From positions 1-64,000 of the forward strand of contig JAGQWJ010000002.1 in NCBI GenBank assembly GCA_020437395.1: 64,000 bases of DNA, in the 5' to 3' direction. A program made the translations under genes and the position numbers. Of this stretch, positions 15,525-24,247 are shown piece after piece; position 1 is the stretch's first letter, and each line of letters starts with the position of its first letter. A model generated the notes under the pieces. That model was not told the DNA's origin, did not search any database, and saw nothing but the letters and a program-made list of their open reading frames with translations. This DNA is from Ignavibacteriota bacterium. Its GTDB lineage: Bacteria > Bacteroidota > Ignavibacteria > Kapaibacteriales > UBA2268.

Positions 15525-17684
15525 ATGAGAATATTCGAATTACATAAAAAAAACTATTTAGGAATATTCGCCCTTATGTTCTTATTGGGGTGCCAAACAT
15601 TTGATAACTTCACAACTTATTTCAATACTTACTACAATATGGAAAGGTTGATGGATAAGGCGGAAGATGAGTTTGATTTTATGGCGTTTGATGTTAGAGA
15701 TATTGCAGTGTATGTTCCCGATCCAAATTTGAAAGAAAGAGAAGATTATTCATTAGGTCCACCACCATTTATGAAAGACCTAATAATTACTCAAAGGCAA
15801 AGACAAGCGGTAGAAACTAAATTAGATTCAATAATTATAAAAGGTTCTAAAATACTAGCTTACAAGAGTAAGACTGACTACGTTGAAGGTGCCATATTTC
15901 TCATGGCAAAATCCTACTTTTACCAAGAAGAATGGAGGCCTTCAGAAATAAAATGTAGTGAATTAGTTGATAAATACCCAAATAGTGATTTTTCACCTGA
16001 TGCTCATTTGCTTTTTGCAAAAAACTCATTGATACAACGTAATTTTTATACTGGAAAGATAATGCTGTCCAGAACAGTAGATATTGCTTGGCAAAAAAAG
16101 AGATATGATATATTATCCGAAGCTTTTAGATTACAAGCGGAATTATCTTTGTACGAAGGAGACAAAGAGGAAGCATTAAGACCCTATAGACAAGCAGTTG
16201 CCCAATCCGAAGACAATGAATTAGCGGCAAAATGGCAATTGGAACTTGCAGCTTTACTTTACAGAATTGGCGAATTTGAAAAAGCAAAAAATGAATTTGC
16301 GAAAGTGAGAAATTTCTCACCAACCTACGAAGGATTATTTGAGTCGTATTTATATGAAGCGCAAAGCTATGCAAGGTTGAAAAATTTTGAGAAATCTAAC
16401 GAACTACTAACTCATCTAGAAGAAGATTCGAAGTTTGAAGAGTGGATGGGCTATACTTATTCCGGTAGATTGACAGAAAAGAGAATGAAAGCAGATGACG
16501 AAGAGAAGTTAGAGTTTATGGAAAACCATTCGGATACGGCGTTCGTAAACAATTTGCTTATAAGTACTTATAACTTTGAACGTGGAATGGATTTTTACAA
16601 TAGCAATAACTATTTCAAAGCACAACAATATTTCTCGAAGGCAAGAAACCAAAGAACTCCAGTTTTCAAACAATCGAGCTATATGTTCAAATCTCTATCC
16701 GAATTACGCTATAAAGTAAAAAGTGCGGACAGTTATCTTATGCGGTTAGAAACGGACACAACTGGCACAAATAACGATACGATCAGATATAATACGGCAC
16801 TACTTTACTTTGAAGCTGGTAGAATACACGAAGAACTTGGCAATATAGATTCTGTTAAGTATTACTATGAAAAATCTTACAAAGTAGCTCCTAAGAATAT
16901 GAGTGAAACATCACGATTCCTTTATTCCTATGCCCGTGTTATAAGAGAAGATGATGCTTATAAGTCAGATTCGCTCTATGAAGCAGTAGCTGATAACTAT
17001 GCTATGACCGAATATGGACGAGATGCAATGAAAATTTTAGGTTTTACGGACGAATTTATTGTTGATACTGTCCAAGAATTATTTTCATCTGGTATGAAGC
17101 TTAAGAAAATTGGAGACTATAATTTTGCTATAAAGCAATTTTATTCTGCTTATCAAAGATTTCCAGAACATAAATTAGCTCCTCGTTCACTCTATAATAT
17201 TGGTTGGATCTATGAACGTGATTTTATTAATTTAGACAGTGCTATCTTCTATTATAGTTTACTTATAGAAAAATATCCGAACTCGGAATATGCTCGTGAG
17301 ATGATGTTGCCATTAGCTCAAATGAAAAGTCTTAGCAGCGGCGAGGAATTACCAGATTCACTCAAATACAAACCCAAATATGTTACTAAAGAAAAAGAAG
17401 CTTTAAAAGGGCTGCCCAATGCTATTTCAACTACTCCGAATCAGAATAACCCTAATTTAAAAAAGCCTATAACCCCTGATGATCTGATTAATAATCCTAA
17501 TAAGGCGTTGGAAGAAGGAGAAAACATAATTTCAAAACCAATAGAAATGTTGAAAAATATTGACTTTGATAAAATCAATCCTCTAAATTTATTTAATTCC
17601 GATGAACCCGAAACGGAATTGCCACCTGGAGAAAATCAAAACGAAAAAGAGAATATACCAGCGGACTCAACTAAGAAAAAATAA
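15525..17684 (+). CDS. TPR lipoprotein, PorW/SprE-like
   Basis: A 719-residue lipoprotein: signal peptide with lipobox LLGC (Cys at about 23), then TTYFNTYYNMERLMDKAE, which recalls the conserved start of the T9SS/gliding proteins PorW and SprE. It is filled with tetratricopeptide-like helices (for example EWRPSEIKCSELVDKYPNSD and NFAIKQFYSAYQRFPEHK) and has a Pro/Asn-rich tail. PorW/SprE supports the T9SS trans-envelope assembly; four T9SS cargo proteins occur in this window. Assignment as a PorW/SprE counterpart is inferred from architecture, not proven. ATG directly follows the preceding stop codon. Confidence 0.8.
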   Translation: MRIFELHKKNYLGIFALMFLLGCQTFDNFTTYFNTYYNMERLMDKAEDEFDFMAFDVRDIAVYVPDPNLKEREDYSLGPPPFMKDLIITQRQRQAVETKLDSIIIKGSKILAYKSKTDYVEGAIFLMAKSYFYQEEWRPSEIKCSELVDKYPNSDFSPDAHLLFAKNSLIQRNFYTGKIMLSRTVDIAWQKKRYDILSEAFRLQAELSLYEGDKEEALRPYRQAVAQSEDNELAAKWQLELAALLYRIGEFEKAKNEFAKVRNFSPTYEGLFESYLYEAQSYARLKNFEKSNELLTHLEEDSKFEEWMGYTYSGRLTEKRMKADDEEKLEFMENHSDTAFVNNLLISTYNFERGMDFYNSNNYFKAQQYFSKARNQRTPVFKQSSYMFKSLSELRYKVKSADSYLMRLETDTTGTNNDTIRYNTALLYFEAGRIHEELGNIDSVKYYYEKSYKVAPKNMSETSRFLYSYARVIREDDAYKSDSLYEAVADNYAMTEYGRDAMKILGFTDEFIVDTVQELFSSGMKLKKIGDYNFAIKQFYSAYQRFPEHKLAPRSLYNIGWIYERDFINLDSAIFYYSLLIEKYPNSEYAREMMLPLAQMKSLSSGEELPDSLKYKPKYVTKEKEALKGLPNAISTTPNQNNPNLKKPITPDDLINNPNKALEEGENIISKPIEMLKNIDFDKINPLNLFNSDEPETELPPGENQNEKENIPADSTKKK

Positions 17685-17744
17685 TTGATTTTCATTAAAG
17701 AATATCTTACATTGCAAGATAAATAAAATAGAATATGCTTTCTA

Positions 17745-18854
17745 ATGGGAAAAGACTTCGAAATTGACAGAGGATATGCTGAAACAGAAGAGTTAATCAA
17801 CAAAATTGATAAACTTGAACAAAAACTACTCTGGTACAAATCATTTTTTGACAATGCTACCGATGCGGTATTTATAGTTCAACCTGATGTTTGGGATATA
17901 TTGGACGCTAATGATTATGCTGCTACTCTTTTGGGAATACCCAAAAATGAATTAGTAGGAACGGCGATGCCACAATTCAGAAGAATATTCAAACTTCTGA
18001 AAAAATCATCATCACCAGTTGTATTAAGTGAACTATCGATTGACACACCAAACAACCCGAATCTGATGGTAGAAGTAAGTGCTAGATTTTTTAGGCACTA
18101 TGATACGGATTTAATCTATGCTATTGCTAGAGATGTTAGTGAACAACATGCTTTAACAGATAAGATGGTTCAAGCTGATAAATTAGTATTGCTCGGACAA
18201 CTTAGTGCCGGCGTAGCCCACGAAATCCGAAACCCACTCGCTGCTATAAATCTGAATTTACAACTGATGAAGAGAAATCTTGGTGAAGAGAATAAAAACT
18301 ATAACTATATTAAAAATGCGATTTCGGGTGCTGAACGTATTTCACGAATTGTTGAACTAACACTCAATTTCTCTAGGCCTGCAACTCCTAAAGTAGAAAA
18401 GTTGAACGTAAATAAAGTTATTCCTTCGGCAATCGATTTGGTAAAACCCGTTATCAAAAGAAAAGATATTGAGATTAGAATTGAATTAGATGAAAATCTA
18501 CCAGATACTGCCGCAGATGCTAAACAAATTCAACAAGTCTTTATCAATCTTTTGACAAATGCTAGCGATGCTATCAAAGAAAAAGGGACTATTTCTATTT
18601 CAACTTATGTGGAGATGGGGATAAAAGCTAGCGAGAATAACTATGTAGTAACTGCCGTTAAAGATACTGGTTCAGGTATTCAAACTGAAGATCTACAGAA
18701 AATATTCAATCCATTTTTCACAAGAAAGACTGAAGGAACGGGTTTAGGATTACCAATAACTCAAAGAATATTACACCAACATAACGGAGTAATAGATGTG
18801 GAAAGTATTCTAAACGAAGGAACTTGTTTTTACGTTAAGTTACCAATATTATAA
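17745..18854 (+). CDS. PAS-domain histidine kinase
   Basis: A 369-residue soluble kinase without membrane helices. A coiled-coil N-terminus (residues 12-30) leads to a PAS domain at about 31-135 (FFDNATDAVFIVQPDVWDIL), then HisKA with phosphorylatable His159 in SAGVAHEIRNPLAAINLNLQ. The HATPase_c domain has the N box NLLTNASDAI, the G1 box DTGSGI and TEGTGLGLPITQRI. It is the sensor half of the pair with the NtrC-type regulator 55 bases downstream. The absence of membrane helices suggests a cytoplasmic signal. The pair resembles AtoS/NtrB-type systems; the signal is unknown. Confidence 0.94.
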   Translation: MGKDFEIDRGYAETEELINKIDKLEQKLLWYKSFFDNATDAVFIVQPDVWDILDANDYAATLLGIPKNELVGTAMPQFRRIFKLLKKSSSPVVLSELSIDTPNNPNLMVEVSARFFRHYDTDLIYAIARDVSEQHALTDKMVQADKLVLLGQLSAGVAHEIRNPLAAINLNLQLMKRNLGEENKNYNYIKNAISGAERISRIVELTLNFSRPATPKVEKLNVNKVIPSAIDLVKPVIKRKDIEIRIELDENLPDTAADAKQIQQVFINLLTNASDAIKEKGTISISTYVEMGIKASENNYVVTAVKDTGSGIQTEDLQKIFNPFFTRKTEGTGLGLPITQRILHQHNGVIDVESILNEGTCFYVKLPIL

Positions 18855-18909
18855 AAAGCAAAATAAAATTATTAAGTTTAAAATTGAACTTCAAATACAA
18901 TATTAAGAA

Positions 18910-20358
18910 ATGGCAAAAAAGAACTATACTATAGCGATAATCGAAGATGATAAACTTGTAAGTGACACTGTTAGCGATATACTCTCTGAGTCTTATTCAA
19001 AAATTCAAGTGTATAATGATGCAAAGTTGGCATTAGATGAAATTGGTTCACTAGGACCAGACTTAGTATTGTTAGATATTTTTCTAGGTCATGCAAATGG
19101 TCTTGATATATTGGAAACTTTGCGGAACGAAGGTTTCAAAATGCCAGTTATTATGATGACTGCATTTTCGGATATAAAGATGGCAGTACGAGCTATGAAG
19201 CTTGGTGCTGAAGATTTTATAGTCAAGCCGCTGGATTTAGAGCAATTGGAACTCAGTGTAGAAAAAGCATTGGACAACCATGATCTAAGACGTAAAGTTG
19301 ATATTCTTTCGGAACAACTAAGTGAATCGAAACCAAGCGAGATAATTGGTAAATCGGAAGGATTAAGAAAAGCAATGGAAATGGGAAAATTATTTGCCAA
19401 AGCTGAAAACACTACTGTTTTAATATTAGGTGAATCTGGGACTGGTAAGGAGTTAATGGCAAGGCATATACATGATAATTCTCCACGTGCTAAAGGTCCT
19501 TTTGTAACTATTAACTGTGGTGCAATACCCAGAGAATTAGCTGAGAATGAGCTTTTTGGTTATGAGAAAGGTGCATTTACAGGCGCGACTGAGAAAGTAA
19601 AACAAGGACGATTTGAGCAAGCTAACCATGGAACAATACTACTAGATGAAGTAGGTGAGTTGAGCTTAGATTTGCAAGTGAAATTACTCCGTGTTCTTCA
19701 AGAAAAAAAATATTATCGATTAGGTGGATCGAAGGAATTATCGGTTGATGTGCGAGTAATTGCGGCGACTAATCGCGATTTGGAAGAGATGGTAGAAGAA
19801 AATGAGTTTAGGGAAGATTTATACTATAGACTTAATGTTGCTTCCATTACTTTACCGCCTCTAAGAGAAAGGAATGAAGATATACTTCTACTCGCTTCTA
19901 ATTTTGTAGAGAAGTTCAATAAATCTTTTGGTAAGGATATAAAAGGATTTTCGCCCGAAGCTGCTCATATTTTACAAAAATATCACTGGAAAGGTAATAT
20001 CCGTGAGTTAACAAATGTTATTGAAAGAATTGTATTGCTTGAACAAGAGGATATTATTACCAAAGAATCTCTTAACTTCTTGAGAATTGATAGAAAAGTC
20101 TCAAAAAGCAAAGATGAATCGCCAAGAGAAATTTATTTGAATGAAGGTGAACATTTCCTTAAGATTTCCGATAAGGGTGCTCCTATGGGTAATATTGTTA
20201 AAGATTTGATTCATCAAACTCTATTGATTACCAAAGGTAACCAGATAAAAGCCGCAAAAATACTAGGTATATCTCGAGCAAAACTCAGATATAGACTTGA
20301 ACAGCTAGATATTGATGCTACTTCTAGAAATTACAAAGCACTTAAACATGAGCAATAA
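18910..20358 (+). CDS. NtrC-family sigma-54-dependent response regulator
   Basis: A 482-residue three-domain regulator. The receiver (1-125) has the phosphorylation Asp56 in LLDIFLG and the Asp pair IEDDK at 11-15. The AAA+ central domain (about 143-370) shows Walker A GESGTGKE (174-181), the sigma-54 contact GAFTGA (221-226) and Walker B LLDEVGEL. The C-terminal Fis-type helix-turn-helix is KGNQIKAAKILGISRAKLRY. It would activate sigma-54 promoters when phosphorylated by the PAS kinase. The stop overlaps the next gene's start by 11 bases. Confidence 0.96.
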   Translation: MAKKNYTIAIIEDDKLVSDTVSDILSESYSKIQVYNDAKLALDEIGSLGPDLVLLDIFLGHANGLDILETLRNEGFKMPVIMMTAFSDIKMAVRAMKLGAEDFIVKPLDLEQLELSVEKALDNHDLRRKVDILSEQLSESKPSEIIGKSEGLRKAMEMGKLFAKAENTTVLILGESGTGKELMARHIHDNSPRAKGPFVTINCGAIPRELAENELFGYEKGAFTGATEKVKQGRFEQANHGTILLDEVGELSLDLQVKLLRVLQEKKYYRLGGSKELSVDVRVIAATNRDLEEMVEENEFREDLYYRLNVASITLPPLRERNEDILLLASNFVEKFNKSFGKDIKGFSPEAAHILQKYHWKGNIRELTNVIERIVLLEQEDIITKESLNFLRIDRKVSKSKDESPREIYLNEGEHFLKISDKGAPMGNIVKDLIHQTLLITKGNQIKAAKILGISRAKLRYRLEQLDIDATSRNYKALKHEQ

Positions 20359-20752
20359 CAAGAATATAGACCCTTTTGAGAATGAGTTTGAAGATGAGGT
20401 TGAAGGAGAGAGCCTACTTTCAACAAAAGATTTATCCACCTCGCTTGACTTAGAAGATTTTGATAGTTCGTTTTCAGTTCCCAAATTCGACACAAAATCC
20501 AAGAAATACGATAAATCTTTCATAGAATCAGAAGACCTAGAAGACAGTGATAGCACTGTCGAAATATCCAAACCTGGTGACACGACCGGCAAAGCCGAAG
20601 TATATATTAACCGTAGAAAAGACGGAGACCTAGAATCTATAGAAGTAGTTGCCTCCAACGGCGAGCGAATACTCATTCGCTTTGAGATAGACGAAGATAT
20701 GGAAACCCCAGAAAACCCAATCGACGAAACCGAAGCTCCAGAACAAGAGTAA
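20348..20752 (+). CDS. Acidic protein of unknown function
   Basis: A 134-residue protein read from the ATG at 20348, which overlaps the end of the response regulator; an earlier in-frame ATG (20312) lies deeper in that gene. Very acidic: the first 80 residues are full of Asp, Glu and Ser with aromatic spacers (DPFENEFEDEVEGESLLS), and the C-terminus ends ETPENPIDETEAPEQE. The middle (AEVYINRRKDGDLESIEVVA) looks like a small beta-structured segment. No family recognised. The coupling suggests a role with the two-component system. Its codon use and overlap argue that it is a real gene. Confidence 0.6.
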   Translation: MSNNKNIDPFENEFEDEVEGESLLSTKDLSTSLDLEDFDSSFSVPKFDTKSKKYDKSFIESEDLEDSDSTVEISKPGDTTGKAEVYINRRKDGDLESIEVVASNGERILIRFEIDEDMETPENPIDETEAPEQE

Positions 20753-20770
20753 ACTCTAAAAAGTATCCAC

Positions 20771-20828
20771 CGTCACTCTGAACGAACGAAGTGAGTGCTT
20801 GTGTTGAGCGAAGCCGAAATAAAGAGTC
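20771..20828. repeat. Second copy of the dispersed GAGCGAAGC repeat
   Basis: It begins cgtcactctgaacgaacgaa and ends gagcgaagccgaaataaagagtct. It shares its two ends with the copy at 1067-1093 but has an extra internal stretch (gtgagtgcttgtgtt). Confidence 0.5.
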
Positions 20829-21152
20829 TAGGAATCATTTGAAAAGGACCATACCAGTTTAGAAAGTAGCTGAAATACCTATGTTAAGTCTGTCGAAATA
20901 AACAACTCTAATGTTACTAACCCAATCTTCACTAACTCTATTAGCAACATTTATATACAATTGTGAATAAAAAATACTTGTTTTGAAAAAAAATGTTGCA
21001 TTCTATTCTATTTTATTTTAAATTAAACACAGATGAAATTAATCAATATTTGTAAAACATTTTATTATATGTTATACAAATGAATCCATCAACAAAGCAC
21101 CACTCAACAGGAGGCTAAAAGTGGTTTTCAAATTCTAATAGCTATAAAAAAA

Positions 21153-21228
21153 GTCAGAAAAAACGAAAGACGTTTTCCCTGACCTGTAGTAGTCAAACTA
21201 ATTCTCGCCGAACACATTTGACACTACA
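21153..21228. ncRNA. Two adjacent hairpins, possible structured RNA or terminator
   Basis: First hairpin: GTCAG-aa-AAAACG ... CGTTTT-cc-CTGAC (21153-21183), with a 2x2 internal mismatch. Second hairpin: TGTAGT-a-GTCAAA (21185-21197) against TTTGACACTACA (21217-21228), 12 of 13 positions pairing. On the minus strand a run of seven T follows the first hairpin, as in a terminator, although no minus-strand gene precedes it. This could be a small RNA with its own terminator or the leader of the next gene. Structural evidence only. Confidence 0.35.
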
Positions 21229-21274
21229 AATATAGCAATAATTAAATAATTATTAATATTTGGAGTTAAAGATT

Positions 21275-22852
21275 GTGAAAAAATTATATTTAATCATTTT
21301 ATTGATGATTTCAATATCAACAATAAATGCACAAATTGATTCAGTTTGGATAGGTAATTCCCCTGAACCTTGTGCCTTATCTCAAGTTGATATAGATACT
21401 TGCTATAGAACAAGTGGGTGGGTAGGACCTAAAACTGACACTGTTTGGGGTAATTCAGCAGATCCATTATGTAATCCAGATTGCTATTTTGTGATTGTTT
21501 ATTATGATAGGTTTGATACTTTAAATACAGAATGTTATTATCTTTATGGTAAACAAGATTATCAAGATGATGAAGTTCAATATTATTACCCTTTTATTTC
21601 TGGAATTTATTGGTATGGTGATGATGATTGTTACGAATGCGACACTGATGGTATTGAGTCTAAGTTTCTAGAGCAATTCTATACTGATGCAGAAGATGAA
21701 ATGCCGGGTATTATAAATAACTTATCCGTATGCTATGTTGGTGGACAAAGAATCCATTGCGAAGGAATTGCAACTCAATATTATACAATTGGAAAATGTT
21801 ATGATAATGATGGAAAAGAATGCGATAAGGCTACACAACGATGTTGCACTAATAGAGTAAATATTAATTCATCTGCAGCCGATACACTTAATAGAGAAGT
21901 AGATTCAGTTACTTACTTTCCACTTTTAAGTGACCCACTTCCACCTTGCCCAGGTAGTTGTGAAGATGGTTGTGACCCCAAAAAGAAAAGTTTGTTAGCT
22001 GGATTATCTACTTGCGCAATACCTTGTAATGAAGGGCTTTGGGTGTCTGATTCATCTGAAACAATTACAATTGATTCATTGCTTACCGGTTGTAGTGGAT
22101 GTACGATTAAAATTTATTTCAGTTATAGAAATAACAATAATCCTTCATGTCCAGATAATTACAAAGATGCACGGTTCGATTCTATTTCTTATAATTGTCC
22201 AACCAGTTGTATATTACAGTTAACACCTGAAGAAATGGTTTCTTATGTAAATGATTGGTTATTAAAATATAGTCTGGTCAATAATGTTCCGTTAGGACAA
22301 TGTAGAGATAATTATAGATTAGTGAATGCTCTTTGTGTAACGGATTATGATACTTTAACTCATACTGGTTTGGGTAATTGTAATCCAATTCATAATGATC
22401 AGCTTGGATGTTGTTGGGGGCGCTATTTGGTTTGTAAAATAGATGATAGTACCTACACAGCAGTAAAAATAGATGGCTCAGAGATGATAGGTGATACTTG
22501 TGTTTGGTTTACTCGACCTTGTATTCCTATATGTGATAATGTATATAATAGTATAATGAGCGACCCTAATGATCCTTTTGGAGTCAATACATTTGAAGAC
22601 GTATATAGGTCAATGGAGGTAGTCGATAAGGCAGAAAGCTACGTTGTCTCTTCTGTTAATGATGGAGTAAATGTATATGATAAAATTGGAAGAGAAAGTG
22701 AGGTTCTTATATATGATTTATTTGGCAAGTTAGTAGGAAATGAAAATACACTTCCTATATTATATCAGCATTTAGTTAAGGGAACTTACTTTATAACGGT
22801 AAAAGAAGGTAATCAAGTTTTAAGAATCTATAAAATCTATGTAGAAAAATGA
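21275..22852 (+). CDS. Cysteine-rich secreted protein with T9SS sorting domain
   Basis: A 525-residue product from the GTG at 21275; a TTG at 21260 would add five residues. A signal peptide (VKKLYLIILLMISISTINAQ) is followed by a long region with about 32 Cys, many in pairs (RCC, GCC, CSGC, PCPGSC), implying many disulfides. The end (VLIYDLFGKLVGNENTLPI ... GTYFITVKEGNQVLRIYKI) is a T9SS type A sorting domain, so the protein is probably exported and surface-attached. No enzyme motif seen. The stop codon overlaps the next gene's ATG, so they form a cargo pair. Cargo status is well supported; function is unknown. Confidence 0.8.
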   Translation: MKKLYLIILLMISISTINAQIDSVWIGNSPEPCALSQVDIDTCYRTSGWVGPKTDTVWGNSADPLCNPDCYFVIVYYDRFDTLNTECYYLYGKQDYQDDEVQYYYPFISGIYWYGDDDCYECDTDGIESKFLEQFYTDAEDEMPGIINNLSVCYVGGQRIHCEGIATQYYTIGKCYDNDGKECDKATQRCCTNRVNINSSAADTLNREVDSVTYFPLLSDPLPPCPGSCEDGCDPKKKSLLAGLSTCAIPCNEGLWVSDSSETITIDSLLTGCSGCTIKIYFSYRNNNNPSCPDNYKDARFDSISYNCPTSCILQLTPEEMVSYVNDWLLKYSLVNNVPLGQCRDNYRLVNALCVTDYDTLTHTGLGNCNPIHNDQLGCCWGRYLVCKIDDSTYTAVKIDGSEMIGDTCVWFTRPCIPICDNVYNSIMSDPNDPFGVNTFEDVYRSMEVVDKAESYVVSSVNDGVNVYDKIGRESEVLIYDLFGKLVGNENTLPILYQHLVKGTYFITVKEGNQVLRIYKIYVEK

Positions 22853-24210
22853 AAGAATTACTAATAATGATAACATTTATGTTCCACTCACCACTGTTCG
22901 GTGGTGAGTGGACTAATTTAAGCAATCTTGGAACAAGTCTAGTAAGTCCCAAAGTCGAATCCATAAATGATAATGTTATGATCTCTGGCAATGTAGGAGG
23001 GAGTATTCCTCATATATTCAAATCTACAGATAGAGGAGAGACATGGGAAATATCACTTGATGATTCCATTAAAAGAGATGAGACTGGAAAAGTAATTTAC
23101 CACCCGAGAAGAATGAATGATTTTAAATACATGACTGAAGACAACGCTTTTGTTATGCACGAAGGCACTTTATATTGGTACACTTCAGATGGAGGAGAAA
23201 CTTGGTTACAAGATAGTTTAATCGGAAGTTCCAAAAGTCAATCTAGATATATAAATTTTAATTCTTTTCAATATGGAGTGTCTTCATTAGGAAAGAACTT
23301 ATATTTAACTAATGACTGGGGTAAGACTTTTGAGACTTTTGAAATAAAAAGTGAAACAGACACATTGATAAATAAATCAGTTTATGATGATCTAATAATA
23401 ACAGACGATGGATTAATTTTTGGAGCGGGATATTATATAGTAAAGCCATATCACGAAGATAATAAATTATTCACAATAATATCTAAAGATTTCGGTAAAA
23501 CTTGGGAAGTCAGTTCTATTCTTGAGAAAAGAATGAATGCATACACCAAATTATCGAACGGAAATATAGTTGCTGTAGGTTCAGAGCAAACTAAACCAAA
23601 CGCCTCAACTTTCAAAGATATAATACAAATATCTACTGATGGAGGTTATAGTTGGGAAGTGGTTTTAGACACTTTATCTTCTCCAAGTAGTATATTATGG
23701 AACGTAGAATTTATAAATGATAAAGATGGTATTACTTTTTCTCCTGGATTCTCTAAGTTATTAAGAACCTCAGATGGTGGAAGAACATGGTACAGGGATT
23801 ATGGGACTTATGATTTACCAGAATCACCTGAAGACTATGCATATCTTCAAAATGGGGAGATTTTAGCAATAGATAGAGCAGGTGTAGTCTCCAAATGGAC
23901 AGACCCTATCCTTAGTATAGAAGACGACAAGATGCAAGAGGAAGAGCCAACGGCTAAATTATACCCGAATCCGCTTTCTACAAACGAAGAATTGAATATT
24001 GAGTTTGTTCCATCGTTTTTAGGGGAAATGGAATTATCTATAATAGATATGACTGGAGGTAAAATAAGCACTTATCAGCTCAACTTAGCAAGTAGAACTA
24101 AGCAAATACTAAATTTCAAACCAAATAATGATTTGACATCAGGAATTTATTTTCTTCAGATTGGCTATAAGAATGGTATAGCGGAGAGACATAAGTTTGT
24201 AGTGGAGTAG
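22849..24210 (+). CDS. BNR/Asp-box repeat secreted protein with T9SS sorting domain
   Basis: A 453-residue protein. A short signal peptide is followed by a beta-propeller with repeated Asp-box motifs: STDRGETWE, TSDGGETWL, TNDWGKTFE, SKDFGKTWE, STDGGYSWE and TSDGGRTWY. Such six-bladed Ycf48/sialidase-like propellers bind partners or carbohydrates; no catalytic residues are evident. The C-terminus (TAKLYPNPLSTNEELNIEF ... LTSGIYFLQIGYKNGIAERHK) is a T9SS type A sorting domain. The start overlaps the upstream cargo gene (ATGA). A TTCG-looped terminator follows. Confidence 0.9.
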   Translation: MKELLIMITFMFHSPLFGGEWTNLSNLGTSLVSPKVESINDNVMISGNVGGSIPHIFKSTDRGETWEISLDDSIKRDETGKVIYHPRRMNDFKYMTEDNAFVMHEGTLYWYTSDGGETWLQDSLIGSSKSQSRYINFNSFQYGVSSLGKNLYLTNDWGKTFETFEIKSETDTLINKSVYDDLIITDDGLIFGAGYYIVKPYHEDNKLFTIISKDFGKTWEVSSILEKRMNAYTKLSNGNIVAVGSEQTKPNASTFKDIIQISTDGGYSWEVVLDTLSSPSSILWNVEFINDKDGITFSPGFSKLLRTSDGGRTWYRDYGTYDLPESPEDYAYLQNGEILAIDRAGVVSKWTDPILSIEDDKMQEEEPTAKLYPNPLSTNEELNIEFVPSFLGEMELSIIDMTGGKISTYQLNLASRTKQILNFKPNNDLTSGIYFLQIGYKNGIAERHKFVVE

Positions 24211-24227
24211 AAAAAGATATTATCCTA

Positions 24228-24245
24228 AAGGAGCTTCGGCTCCTT
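24228..24245. terminator. Bidirectional hairpin terminator between convergent genes
   Basis: AAGGAGC-TTCG-GCTCCTT, a perfect 7-bp stem with the stable TTCG loop, followed by an AT-rich tail. It lies in the 37-base gap between the BNR cargo gene and the LolC-like gene, which converge. Confidence 0.85.
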
Positions 24246-24247
24246 AT

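Larger units (their letters stand above)
20753..21274. other. Intergenic region with repeat and hairpins
   Basis: About 520 bases without a gene. It holds the repeat copy at 20771-20828, an AT-rich middle and two adjacent hairpins at 21153-21228 described separately. The last 45 bases are the leader of the cysteine-rich T9SS cargo gene. Confidence 0.6.

Noticed and set aside
22029-22223. 64-codon frame inside the cysteine-rich T9SS gene
   Set aside because: It is a shifted frame of a confident longer gene and has no own signals.
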